64,000 nt of DNA from Dryas octopetala (lineage: Eukaryota > Streptophyta > Magnoliopsida > Rosales > Rosaceae): NCBI GenBank assembly GCA_963921425.1, contig OY992834.1, positions 8,415,271 to 8,479,270 on the forward strand, given 5' to 3'. The notes beneath the pieces were generated by a model, which did not search any database, was not told where the DNA came from, and saw nothing but the letters and a program-made list of their open reading frames with translations. Below are positions 39,201-50,159 of this stretch, one piece after another (the first letter of the stretch is position 1; every line of letters starts with the position of its first letter). The translations under genes and the position numbers were made by a program.

Positions 39201-40896
39201 TGCTATTCCTGTTAGTGCCATTCCCATTGATCTCCCAGTGCCACCACTTGGGACTACCACTAATAGTCACTCCATGAAAACAAGGTCCAAGAGTGGAATT
39301 TTTAAACCAAAAGCTTATCAAGCTTCTCATAATGTTGATTTATCTGACGTTGAGCCTGCTACTTTTTCCTCTGCTGCCAAAATTTCTCAGTGGCAGCAGG
39401 CCATGCAAGAAGAATATGATGCACTTCAACAACAAGGTACTTGGACTCTTGTTCCACGACCATCTCATAGAAATATTATTGGCTGTAAATGGGTGTACAG
39501 GATCAAGCGAAATCCAGATGGTTCTATTGCAAGGCACAAAGCCCGGCTTGTTGCTAAGGGCTTTAGTCAGGAGGCTGGTATAGATTATGAAGAAACATTC
39601 AGTCCAGTAGTCAAACATGCTACTGTGAGGGTTATTCTAGCTCTTGCTGCTCATTTTGGTTGGAAGCTTAAACAATTAGATGTTAAAAATGCTTTATTAC
39701 ATGGTATTTTACATGAGGAGGTTTATATGCAGCAACCTCAAGGTTTTATTCACCCTGCTCATCCTGGCTATGTTTGCAAGCTTCAAAAGTCTCTTTATGG
39801 TCTCAAACAGGCTCCAAGAGCCTGGAATGAACGTTTTACTAGTCATTTACCAAGTTTAGGCTTTCAGGCTTCAGTTGCAGATTCTTCATTGTTCATTAGG
39901 CTAAAAGGCAAATCTGTCATCCTGCTGCTTTTGTACGTTGATGATATCATTTTAACTGGGAATGATTCTGCTGCAGTTCAAGACATTATTAATCAGCTTT
40001 CTACTGAGTTTGATATGAAAGACTTGGGAGAACTTAGTTATTTCTTGGGGCTTCAAGTCTCTACTACATCACAGGGTTTATTTGTGAATCAGTCCAAATA
40101 TGCTAAGGATTTACTTCATAAGGCTGCTATGATTGACTGCAAGCCCTGTTCTTCCCCAACTTTGCCTACTACCAAGCTCTCTAAGTTTGAGGGTGTTCCA
40201 CTTGCAGATCCCACTAAGTTTCGCAGTATAGTGGGGGGTTTGCAATATCTCACATTCACAAGGCCAGATATCGCCTTTGCAGTCAATACCGTTTGTCAGT
40301 TTATGCAGAGCCCTACTGATCTACATTATAAAGCTATGCAACGAATTCTTCGATATTTGCAGGGCACTTTAGATTATGGCCTTCACTATAAATCTGGTCC
40401 TTTGGAGCTTACTGCCTATAGTGATGCAGACTGGGGAGGGGAACCTGATGAGAGAAAATCCACTTCAGGCTTTGTTATTTTCTTAGGTGATAATCCTGTG
40501 CCTTGGTGCTCACGCAGACAACCTACTGTTTCCAGGTCTTCCACAGAAGCCGAATACTGTGCTATGGCCATTACTGCTGCAGAACTTTCTTGGCTTAGGC
40601 AATTGATTTGTGACTTGCATCTGTTCTTACCCTTAGCTCCAGTAATCCATTGTGATAACATTTCAGCTATGGCTCTTTCTTCTAATCCCGTCTTCCATTC
40701 TCGGGCCAAGCACATCGAAATTGACTATCACTTTGTTCGAGAGCGAGTTACCAGAGGGGATATTCAGCTTGATTACATTTCCACTCAAGAACAACTTGCT
40801 GATATTTTGACCAAAGGATTGTCTTCACCTCAGCTTCGTTTTCTTAGAACCAATCTGATGCTTGGTCCACCCAAGCCTCAGATTGAGGGGGGCTGA
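36244..40896 (+). pseudogene. Copia gag-pol reading frame with one internal stop
   Basis: One frame runs from ATG 36244 to the TGA at 40894-40896, interrupted only by a TGA at 36643-36645 inside gag. The codon change is consistent with C-to-T decay at a CpG. Gag begins with a UBN2-like region. Two CCHC zinc knuckles follow (37237-37278 and 37375-37416), then a protease DSGAS at ~37525. The integrase has an HHRLGH...CQSC zinc-binding part and D, D, E residues near 38155, 38345 and 38450. Reverse transcriptase has YVDD (39934-39945), and RNase H has a DADW motif near 40420. All catalytic signatures downstream of the stop look intact. The final stop codon is formed by the first three bases of the 3' LTR. 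Whether the internal stop is read through or has silenced this copy cannot be told from sequence. Confidence 0.93.
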
Positions 40897-41204
40897 TAAG
40901 TGTCATACGCTGACTAAACTCATGCTGACTCAACTCCATCTAATTCTGAATAAGCTAGCTGACTAGGATGCACAGCTGTCAGTTTGTTAAGAATTAGTTT
41001 CATTAGATTGTTAGCTTTGGTTATTCTGTTAGTTAGTTACTTAGTCGGTGCTCTCTGAGCGTAGTGCATTGCCTAAGTATAAAGGCTCCTGCTGTTACTT
41101 TCTTTGTATGAAAATCAAGATCCATATAGTAAATTCTCTGTTTTCTCTCTCGATTCTCTCTGTCCTCCTATACTTTCTTTTCTTCCAAACCATGAATCTT
41201 AGCA
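40894..41204 (+). repeat. 3' LTR of the copia element
   Basis: 311 bp, matching the 5' LTR except at two visible sites. It is followed by the target duplication TAAAG. Confidence 0.95.
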
Positions 41205-41209
41205 TAAAG

Positions 41210-43314
41210 TTCGTGAGGGAGTTTTAAACTTTTAATAAATTTTATATACGAAATATTATTTTGGATATTCTAAAGGAATCACATGCACCTTTTAGAAATA
41301 CGGATATTATACGGATTAAATTTGACACACTCAAATAACCAAGAGAAGCTAATCCACAAAATATGTTAATACACTTTTGATTGAAAATGAATATTATCAT
41401 AAATTGCAAGTGGGGGTGGTGGGGTCACTAAGGATGTGGTTTGCATGAATGGACCGAATGGTTTATAAACCGCAGAAAATGACAAAAAAATGGACCAAAG
41501 AAAATAAAAATAAATAAAAAAGAAAAAGGCTTGGCACTCGTCTTTTGTTTGTTTAATAGTTAATACCAAAGTGTATGTGTCAGCTTTCTTGTTTTGTACT
41601 GGATTTTTTTTTTTTTTGGTGATCTTTTGTACTGGATTTCACATGGCAAGTGGGGGAAGAAAAAAAGCAAGTGGCAAACGTATAAATGGGCTCATCATTC
41701 ATCAAAGCCTTAAAGGGATCAATTAAGCAACACCCACTAAAGGAAATAGATGCACCCAAGATAAGAAGAGCCATAATGGCTCTATTCAAAATTTATAATA
41801 CCATGAAAGGGTTTGAAAAACCTTCTTATTGTATTCATTGTATTTCCATTTTTGGGTGAGCACAAAGGATAAGAATACCACATAATGGTCATCCCATGAA
41901 TCAAGGGATGTGAACAACTCTTAATCATTATCTCAAACCCCAAGTGTGATTTTTTATCTCAACTAATTGATATCATCTTGGCGGTGGATTCACTCTACTA
42001 TAGTTTATATTTCATTTTATTTTGATAATTCATCAGATAATGGAAAGAAAATGTTACTTATTTCCACTATTTGTTTTCCAACTCATGAGGCTCATTATAT
42101 ATGCACCACCTTATTATATTTAGAAATAAGTTGAGAATAAATAGTTGGATTAAATAACATTGTTTTAGTCCATCCTTACTTTCAATCCAACATGTTCAAC
42201 TAAATAATGTATTCAATATTTCATTTAATTCTCATTTTTATTTCTTTACAACAAAATATCAAAGTTAAGAAGATCTTGGAGTTAGTTCAAGCAGTAAGGA
42301 TGAGTGAAAAAATGAATTTAAGATTATGATAGACATTAAGAGTTAAGGGACACCAAGGCGATGCCCAATAAAAATCCTCATGTGAGGATTTCAAAAACTT
42401 ATGATCTATTTGGAGTGGTGAAAATATTTTTAGGTGCAATAAATGTATATAATGTTAATTTAACAATAAATGATCACGTGACTAGCACATGAGGAGAATT
42501 AGAGTATCAATAAGGTAAGAGAAATAATAAATGCAGTCTAGAATTATCATTTCACACTCCTTTATACACTCACACAAAAAGAGTGCAAATAACATGCACC
42601 TAACCTAATTGAACTCATATATTACAAATACCACTCCCAATCTCCTAGCAAGAAGAAGTAATGTGTAGAAGACTCAGAACATCTAGTTATCTTCCAAATT
42701 TCCCCTTGGGTTGAGGGCTATAATGAAATGTATTTCCTTGTAATATACTAGAAGGTGATGGCTTTTCAAGGAAATTCCCTGTCATGATATTCAATCAATT
42801 AAATATAACAGTCATGGTAGCAAGTAGCAACTAGCAAGTCTAGCATCTTCCCCCAACCTCACTTTACAAATTTTGACTTTAAAAATCACCCACTTGCTGA
42901 ATTGAATGCTAATAAAACAAAAGCAAGTAGTACCCATGTACCCCACTAAAACCAAAGGGCACCCAAAAAAAGCACCCACCAGCCCACCAACCCAATTCAG
43001 TGGTAGAGAGTGGGCTGTCACCAACGATATTGTCACCACCATGCGGCTCGAAGGAAAATGCCCATTTTCCCAAAATAAAAAAATACAAGATAATAAACTG
43101 ACAAAGGCATAAAGCACTTTTTTAATATATATAGGCCAATAATGGGTCCAAAGTAAAACGCAGGCTTTGGGCTTGTATACCCATTAAAAAATTGCATTGT
43201 CGGTGGAGAGTGCACTCACTACTCACATTAGAGTTTTGATAACCCGCCAAGTTAAAGCTAAGGTTGTACCTTTTTTACTCAAAAAAATAAAAAATAAATA
43301 AGAAAAGCTTGTTA

Positions 43315-43346
<32 letters not shown>

Positions 43347-43453
43347 CTGTCTGGCTCTGGAAGCCTCTGTCTTGTACTCTTGTTGATAGCCTCATTTGTA
43401 GAGAAGGAAACAGTTGGAGAGATTGAGATTGGGAAGGGATCAAGTTGATCAGA
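41210..43453. other. Spacer and promoter/5' UTR of the ABA receptor gene
   Basis: AT-rich spacer on the left. The right end (about 43300-43453) is the probable 5' UTR of the receptor gene and contains a (CT)12 run at 43315-43338. A SINE-like A-box-type string (GTTAGTTCAAGCAGTAAGG) occurs near 42282-42300, but no B box or full SINE body is clear. Confidence 0.45.
43315..43338 (+). repeat. (CT)n microsatellite in the probable 5' UTR
   Basis: Twelve CT units about 115 bp before the ATG of the PYL8-type gene. Pyrimidine-rich leaders of this kind are common in plant genes. A second CT tract (43580-43619) starts just inside intron 1. Confidence 0.8.
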
Positions 43454-43577
43454 ATGAGCTGTGGTGGTGATTCAATGGAGGCTCAGTACATACGAAGGCA
43501 CCACAGGCACGACCCCAGAGAGACCCAGTGCACTTCGGCTTTGGTCAGGCACATCAAAGCCCCTGTGCATCTTGTAA

Positions 43578-43622
<45 letters not shown>

Positions 43623-46054
43623 AACCTTCTGATCGAGCTCTGGGTTCTGTTTCTTTCGTTTTGGTGTTGTTGATTTTGATAAAGAAAGGGTTTTTCTCTT
43701 GTTTGACTTTCTGTTGGGTCTTGGAGATCTGGGTGATTGGGAACGATTTGGAGTTGTTTTTGGTTCCTTTTTAATGTTTTTGTTTCTGGGTTTTCTTCAT
43801 TGTGGCTCAATTGGGTCAAATGTGTTAAGATTCGACTTTGATTGTTAATTTGAACGACTTCGTAGTAATTTTGATGTAAAGGGTGTTAATTTGTACTATT
43901 ATTGGGATTTAGCTTTAACTGGTTTGGTTTGCATGTGATTTTGGAGGCTGCAATCCAACTTTGGAGAGTTGAATTTCAAATATTTGGGCTTAAAATTCTT
44001 TTTATCTTTCAATTTGTTGTAATTATATAATAGGTTTATAAATTCATTTGGTTGCTGAAAAAGTCGTACGAAAATCTAAAAATTGAAGGGCATTTTTTTT
44101 CTTGCCATTTATTTCCTTAAATTTTAGCTTCTATGAAAAGGAAAGCAAGTTAATTTAATTTCCGTTCTTGTACTTTCTCTGTAACCAAACAAAATGTTAA
44201 TATTTTAATGGCAGAGATCTAGTTGAAATTTGACAACTCCTTTTACATTCACGTCTATTTTGTTTTTGATAAGTTTCTGAATTAGTGGTGTGATTAATCT
44301 TGTTTCTTTTATCAGGTATGGTCATTGGTAAGGAGATTTGATCAACCCCAGAAGTACAAGCCCTTTGTTAGCCGGTGCATCATGACGGGGGACCTTGGCA
44401 TTGGGAGCGTTAGAGAAGTGAATGTTAAATCTGGGCTTCCTGCAACGACCAGCACTGAGAGGCTGGAGCTTCTTGATGATGATGAGCACATTCTGGGCAT
44501 GAAGATTGTTGGTGGTGACCATAGGCTAAGGGTAAGAAAGTTCTTGTCTCTTTTGCCTACTGTTGCGGTCTTCCTTTTATCCAATTTATTGTACAAATAG
44601 GAAGCACACTTGTCTGGTGGCATAGATGTGTAAGGAATACGTTAGGACTACCACTCAGTTAGCTGCAATCTAATGTGGCAGTCTTTGTAGCTGTTGTATT
44701 TTTATGCCATGCGTATGCAGCGTATTATACAACTCCACACATATATTTATGGTGCATAGGCTGCACAACTGATTGGCGATCACACCATACAGAAATTGTT
44801 GGTGGCATCACCATTGATGGCTATGTTAGTTTGTAGATTAAAAGTGAAACTTGTGGTACACATGGCAGTACTAAAGTGAAAAAACAAGAAAATTTTGGAA
44901 AATGCATAAATTTTGCCATTGCTTTCAAACATAAATAACAACACTAGTTTATTTGATGCTGTGGTTTTGGGCTGTTTTTTTTTTGCATGTTTTAAGGTTT
45001 CTGTTTATATTAATTGTGACGAAGTTCTTTGATCAACAGAAAATATACTAATGTTCCCTTGTGTGTGAATGTGTCATGAATGACCATTTAGCTTGGATTT
45101 CAATGCTTTCATCAATGTTTTCTTTTGAATATATCCATTTACCAAATTCAAGTAAGAATTATTTTTGGTCCTGAAAACTTGACCATCTGGGGCTTAAGAT
45201 TGTACACTAAACTTTAATATCTGTCTAAACATGAATTCATAAAGTTTAGTAGCAATATGACAGTTTTGTTAGTAAATGACATCACTGCTTATTTGTCTGG
45301 TTGTTCCTAAGCACATGGAAAATGAGGTTTGATGCCTAACTCACAGTTTCAAAGTCAATTGTTTCACTTTCTGTTTCTAGAAAGACTGAAAGGGTAAAGA
45401 GAATTTGTATAGGAGAGCTAGCAACAGCTGCTTGTGGGTGACAGCCACAGGCACTCAGCCATCAATAGGGCCATTCAATGTCTAGGTCCCATCCATTTAC
45501 CTCACATGCGACTTATGCATGGGATGGGGGATGTAACATGTTGACCAAGAAATTGGAAGGTGCCTGGAAATGTTGTTCTTTGGTGACTGACCTTAGTGAT
45601 ATTCAGAATGTGTAACATGTAATTAGTTTTTGGTTTTTTGGAATTACTATTGTTTTAGTCAGCCAAGGCTGCCAGCATCTGCCATCACATGCAATATGTA
45701 TTTGGATAATTTATATGAATATTGAATTTATTTTCTGTTTTTGCCTTGATCTCTGAATAATATCTTTTTACTCCTGTATGATTACGTGGTAAGAGAATGC
45801 CTTTCCAATGCATTTCTATATGTTCTTCAAACTTGCAGAATTACTCTTCAATTATTACTGTCCATCCTGAGGTTATTGATGGGAGACCAGGGACACTAGT
45901 TATTGAATCCTTTGTGGTGGATGTGCCTGATGGAAATACCAAGGATGAGACATGCTACTTTGTGGAGGCCCTGATCAGGTGCAACCTCAAGTCTTTGGCT
46001 GATGTCTCAGAGAGGATGGCTGTCCAGGACCGAACTGAACCTATCAATCATTAG
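43454..46054 (+). CDS. PYL8: Abscisic acid receptor, PYL8-type (PYR/PYL/RCAR)
   Basis: START-domain receptor of about 183 residues that binds abscisic acid and then inhibits clade-A PP2C phosphatases, in cytosol and nucleus. Exons: 43454-43573, 44316-44531 and 45839-46054, all phase 0. Three exons is the usual structure of the PYL7-10 branch. Signatures: IRRHHRH at the N-terminus, K55 at the ABA-carboxylate-contact position, the gate loop SGLPA (79-83), the latch HRL (109-111), and the C-terminal helix with FVEALIRCNLKSLADVSER. All key features are present. The sequence resembles PYL8 more than PYL9 in QPQKYKPFVSRC and in ERMAVQD. The open frame starts at a TTG; the ATG at 43454 is the first real start. 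Intron 1 begins with a long (CT)n tract (43580-43619). Confidence 0.95.
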
Positions 46055-47217
46055 TGGATATGGGGGATGGGCTGGATGGCTTAGGAGCACAATGACTATA
46101 GTTATACCAACCATGGTTTTTTTGTCTCAGATGCTTTGTAGAGATAGTAGGAGCTTCCCTTCCATTCACAGAAGTTTTGGAACATTGCTGGCTTATGCAT
46201 TTCTGACCGATGAAGATTGTTCCACTGTCTTTGCAGTTGCTCTTGCATAGTCGTTCTTACTCTGAAAATGATGCCTGGGGTTTCTGGTATTTGTGTTTGA
46301 AGGATGAGCTTTCAAGGTTTTTATAAGCTCTCCATGAATGGAAAGGGAAAGTTACTGTGAGTATTATTTTTCCTGGGTTTCGAGCATGGTGGTACCAATG
46401 TTAGTACGACTCTGATCTGTAAATATTTATCTTGGAAAGAGATGGTATCTATGGACTGGGGTTTTCATCTTGTAGTGCAGGGAGGGTTCAGAGGAAGAAC
46501 GCTGCGTTGTTGTTTGTTTTGTATATACTTATGTATTTGTATTCTTAATAAATTATTGTAATTGCTTAACTATTGTGTTTCTACTTATTGGATTATCTGT
46601 TGAAGCTACAATAAAACTTACCTATTCTTTCTTATGTTAAATTCGATGTGTTGGAGGACCAATAAAATACACTGCACGAATTGGTGACACGTGGAATCAA
46701 TACAATCACTGCCAATTCATATGGTGAATGACTCAAGAACTTGCATATGTAAGGGGCTTCCGGGAAACTTGAAATCTATTTTACTCGGTATATATTTTTA
46801 GGCTCTAGGCAATCTAAACAGGTGAGAGGCCCTACAGAGAGCCACCATTGCTTAGTCTCAACTGTCCGTTAGCGATAAGATGTTTTTAGCAGTCTTCACA
46901 CAGGTGAAAGAATAATGTCTTTTAACTTCACAGCAAGCTGAACACTTGCTGATGAGGTTTTGTATGCTTAGCATTCACTGGAGACTGGATCAATTTGGGG
47001 TAAAATTCTCACTCTATCAGCCTGACCTTTTGGGTACAAAGGGGGACGGGAGGTTCGAACTGTGTCCTTGAGTGTGGGGATAAACGCTCACGATCGCTGA
47101 ACTTACAACCCTCCACCTGTCAGCCTTGTTCATGCCAATTGAAGCATCAAGCCTTCCCTTCATGATGATTGATGGGTCATGGCAATGTAGCATTCAAGAG
47201 GGCAATTTTATTCCTCC
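46055..47217. other. Spacer between convergent genes
   Basis: Holds the 3' UTR of the ABA receptor (to roughly 46580) and the 3' region of the minus-strand PPR gene. GGTTCGAACTG near 47050 resembles a tRNA/SINE B box, but no matching A box or cloverleaf was found. Confidence 0.45.
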
Positions 47218-50016
47218 TTACCAGCAGTCATTGCAGGTACACTTTCCTTCCCTGAAATGGTGAAACCGAATACCATCCTTGAGGAAAATCTCACGTTTCC
47301 GTACCAATGACATGTATTTTGCTGCTGTATGACAATCAGAACAAACTCTTGTGTTGTTAATCACCCTGATAGGTTCTCCACTTTTCATCTTCATCAATCC
47401 ATAGGTAATGGCCAGTTTCTCTGTGTGACTCAGCAGAATCTTCTTCTTCTCCACCTCATCAATGTTCTGATGTACACAGTTAATATCAGGCTCATATCCC
47501 AATTTCTTCATTTCAGAAACCAAATGATACAATTCAAAATATAGTTCTCCTGTGTCTGTATGAGGCTTCCCTTCTGCAGAGAACATATGAATTGTCTGAT
47601 CAATTTGTATCCAGCTCCACACAGGCCCGTTTTTCACCCCAACATTTTTCATCAAATCTTTAAGACGCTCCACATCTTCCCATCTGTTTGACATAGCATA
47701 TAAGTTCATCATCAAGACATAATTGGCCGGATTATGAGGTTCCAACTCAAAAAGATTCTTTGCTGCAGTCTCTGCAAACACCAAGTTTTTATGGATTCGG
47801 CAGGATGCAAGAAAAGCACCCCATACAGTGACATCCAGCTTAAATGGCATCGTTTGAATAAAATCCCAAGCTTCATCAAGATAACCAGCTCTTCCAAGAA
47901 GATCTACCATGCAAGTGTAATGCTCAATTGTCGGAGCTATGTTATAATCTGTGCTCATACTATCAAACAATTTCCATCCTTCATCAACTAAAACTGAGTT
48001 CTTGCAACCAGAGAGCAGAGCCGTATACGTTATAGCATCTGGCTGCAGACCAGCTCCACGCATTTCATCAAAAAGAGAAATAGCCTCTTTCCCAAAGCCA
48101 TAAATTGCAAACCCCATAATCATGCAATTCCAAGAAGCTAATGTCTTGTTCTTAATCTTCCTAAAAACCTCATGGGCACTTCTGAAATTGCCTGCCTTAC
48201 TGTACATGTCAATAAGTGCTGTGGCTACGAATACATCCTCATTGAAACCTTTTCGTATGCTGTGACAGTGTACCTCTTCACCCTTGCATAACAAAGATAG
48301 TCGTGCACAAGCTTTAAGTAGGCTGGATATTGTGGCAGAGTTTGCCCTGATACCTTCTTCTTGCATTTGGATAAAAACCTTGAGCGAGTCCGCGTAATTC
48401 TCATTTTGTGAACAGCCTGATATAAGAGCAGTCCATGAAACCACATTTGGGGTTAACCCTGAACTTTTAATCCGATGAATCACCGCCAAAGCTTCCTTAT
48501 GGCGACCCCACATTGAATACCCTGAAACCAGACCATTCCATGTCACTAAGTCGGGTTTGATTCCTTCTTGATCAATGCTATTCAATAGCCGTTCTGCATC
48601 TTCAAAAAGACCCTTGAAGGAATAACCTGATATCAATGAATTCCATGCAAAAATATTTTTGTTCTTCATATTATCAAAAACTATTTGAGCATTGGATAAA
48701 CAATTATTCTTCACATACATGTCCACTAATGAAGTTCCTACATACACATCATAGCAGTCAAGCCCATTTCTTATCACAAAACCATGAATTTGTTTCCCAT
48801 GCTTCAAGAAACATAATTCAGTAACTGCTTGAAGAACACTAGTAATAGAGCTTGAATTTGGCTTGAAGCCGGCATCTTGCATTCTCTTCAAAATGGTCAG
48901 GACTGCTTTATATGAGCCATGAAGAAAATGGCCTGACAAAAGGCAATTCCAAGTCACAATGTCTGGCTTCACATCAGACGATTCCATTTTCTGGAAAAGA
49001 ATCCAAGCATCATTTAAACAACAAAGTGAAGCGTAAGAAGAGATAATCGAGTTCCATGATGACAAATTATGATCCTTCATTGTATTGAAAACTGTCCTAG
49101 CTAATTTTAGTCTGTCATTTCTGGAGTACATGCTAATAAGGGAATTGCATATTGACAAATTTGATTCCAATGCCCATCTCAAAACATACCCATGAATTTG
49201 CTTTCCCTCATTGAGAGCTCTCACTTTTCCACAAGCTTGTAGTGCTTTGACAATTGTAGTACTGTTGGCTTTAGCAAATGAAAATTGCATATTTCGAAAC
49301 AGTTCCAGAGCCTTCACCCATCTCCCATTCTTCACGTTGAGCATGATTACCTCATTCCACAAAATATCTTCTTGATCCTGCATTTCATAAAACAATTGAT
49401 TGGCACTTTCTATGCCCCAACAACTCCCATAAAACTTTATCAATGCACACTTCAAATGCACGTCCAAATCAAAGCCCCTTTTGATTAAATAAGAGTGAAT
49501 TTCCAACCCAAGCCACAAATCCTTTAAACTTGCACAAAGTTTCAAAACTACACTAAGAACTTTGCTATCAAACATCACCCCCCCACCATGAAACTCACAA
49601 AAAAACTCAAGAATTTCATGTGGGTCACACCCAAATCTTCCAAACTCCTCTAGAAACGAACTCCATAGAAGATAACTTTGTTGAGAACCCACAAAGAAAG
49701 CCAGAGCAGCCGACCTAAAATCACCAAATTCTAAGTAATATGCGACCAAATGTTTTCCCATGGTATCCATATTGTTCTTGTTAGCCATTTTTATCATCTG
49801 GGCATGCATCACTTTCACTGAATTCAAAGATTTGGGATCACCCAAGCCATCCAAGAAGGTAAAGCTTGAAGAAAGTCTTGGCAAAGATGGAATAGAAGAA
49901 GAAGCAAACGGTTGGGGCTCAGTAGAAGTGGCCGTGACACCACGAGCAAGAGAAACCCTTGGTGGGTTTTGAAGGAAAGGTCGGTTAAGGTGGTGAAATG
50001 GAGCTAATTTGTCCAT
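47218..50016 (-). CDS. Pentatricopeptide repeat protein, PLS class with DYW domain
   Basis: Intronless 932-residue PPR protein. PLS-DYW proteins enter mitochondria or plastids and direct C-to-U editing of specific transcripts, the repeats reading RNA and the DYW domain acting as cytidine deaminase. The N-terminal ~45 residues are Ser/Pro/Arg-rich and fit a transit peptide. From about residue 150 to 720 there are tandem P, L and S motifs (for example WNSLISGYS, DVFVATALIDMYSKAGN, PDAITYTALLSGC). E-type motifs follow (VWGAFLASCRIHKN onward). The DYW domain has the deaminase HTE motif (SHTEKLA) and the zinc-binding CSDCH. The protein ends CTCNDCW, where the family usually ends in DYW. Its architecture resembles Arabidopsis At4g01030, but orthology is from recall. 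The ATG at 50016 starts the single long frame. The editing site cannot be given. Confidence 0.94.
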   Translation of the reverse strand: MDKLAPFHHLNRPFLQNPPRVSLARGVTATSTEPQPFASSSIPSLPRLSSSFTFLDGLGDPKSLNSVKVMHAQMIKMANKNNMDTMGKHLVAYYLEFGDFRSAALAFFVGSQQSYLLWSSFLEEFGRFGCDPHEILEFFCEFHGGGVMFDSKVLSVVLKLCASLKDLWLGLEIHSYLIKRGFDLDVHLKCALIKFYGSCWGIESANQLFYEMQDQEDILWNEVIMLNVKNGRWVKALELFRNMQFSFAKANSTTIVKALQACGKVRALNEGKQIHGYVLRWALESNLSICNSLISMYSRNDRLKLARTVFNTMKDHNLSSWNSIISSYASLCCLNDAWILFQKMESSDVKPDIVTWNCLLSGHFLHGSYKAVLTILKRMQDAGFKPNSSSITSVLQAVTELCFLKHGKQIHGFVIRNGLDCYDVYVGTSLVDMYVKNNCLSNAQIVFDNMKNKNIFAWNSLISGYSFKGLFEDAERLLNSIDQEGIKPDLVTWNGLVSGYSMWGRHKEALAVIHRIKSSGLTPNVVSWTALISGCSQNENYADSLKVFIQMQEEGIRANSATISSLLKACARLSLLCKGEEVHCHSIRKGFNEDVFVATALIDMYSKAGNFRSAHEVFRKIKNKTLASWNCMIMGFAIYGFGKEAISLFDEMRGAGLQPDAITYTALLSGCKNSVLVDEGWKLFDSMSTDYNIAPTIEHYTCMVDLLGRAGYLDEAWDFIQTMPFKLDVTVWGAFLASCRIHKNLVFAETAAKNLFELEPHNPANYVLMMNLYAMSNRWEDVERLKDLMKNVGVKNGPVWSWIQIDQTIHMFSAEGKPHTDTGELYFELYHLVSEMKKLGYEPDINCVHQNIDEVEKKKILLSHTEKLAITYGLMKMKSGEPIRVINNTRVCSDCHTAAKYMSLVRKREIFLKDGIRFHHFREGKCTCNDCW

Positions 50017-50159
50017 GGAGGTTTGCAGTTAACCAAGGAAGCCAAGGTTGTTTCGCTGTGAAAAAATGGTGGTTATTTGAGGGAATATTGGAGAGCCTTC
50101 ATTTTCTGCAGCAATTGGGAAGTAAATGGAATAACTTTGGATTTTTTTATGGATAAGGT

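Larger units (their letters stand above)
35466..41204 (+). mobile_element. Complete Ty1/copia LTR retrotransposon
   Basis: 5.74-kb element with two 311-bp LTRs (35466-35776 and 40894-41204) that start TG and end CA. It is flanked by the 5-bp duplication TAAAG at 35461-35465 and 41205-41209. The primer-binding site TGGTATCAGAGCC follows the 5' LTR directly and fits initiator tRNA-Met. A purine run GAGGGGGG precedes the 3' LTR. The internal order is gag with zinc knuckles, protease, integrase, reverse transcriptase, RNase H, which is the copia order. The LTRs differ by eye at two sites (CATCTC/CATCTA and TTATTTTG/TTATTCTG), so the insertion is recent. Confidence 0.96.

Noticed and set aside
47040-47065. 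GGTTCGAACTG as a tRNA or SINE B box
   Set aside because: No A box, cloverleaf or acceptor stem could be built around it.
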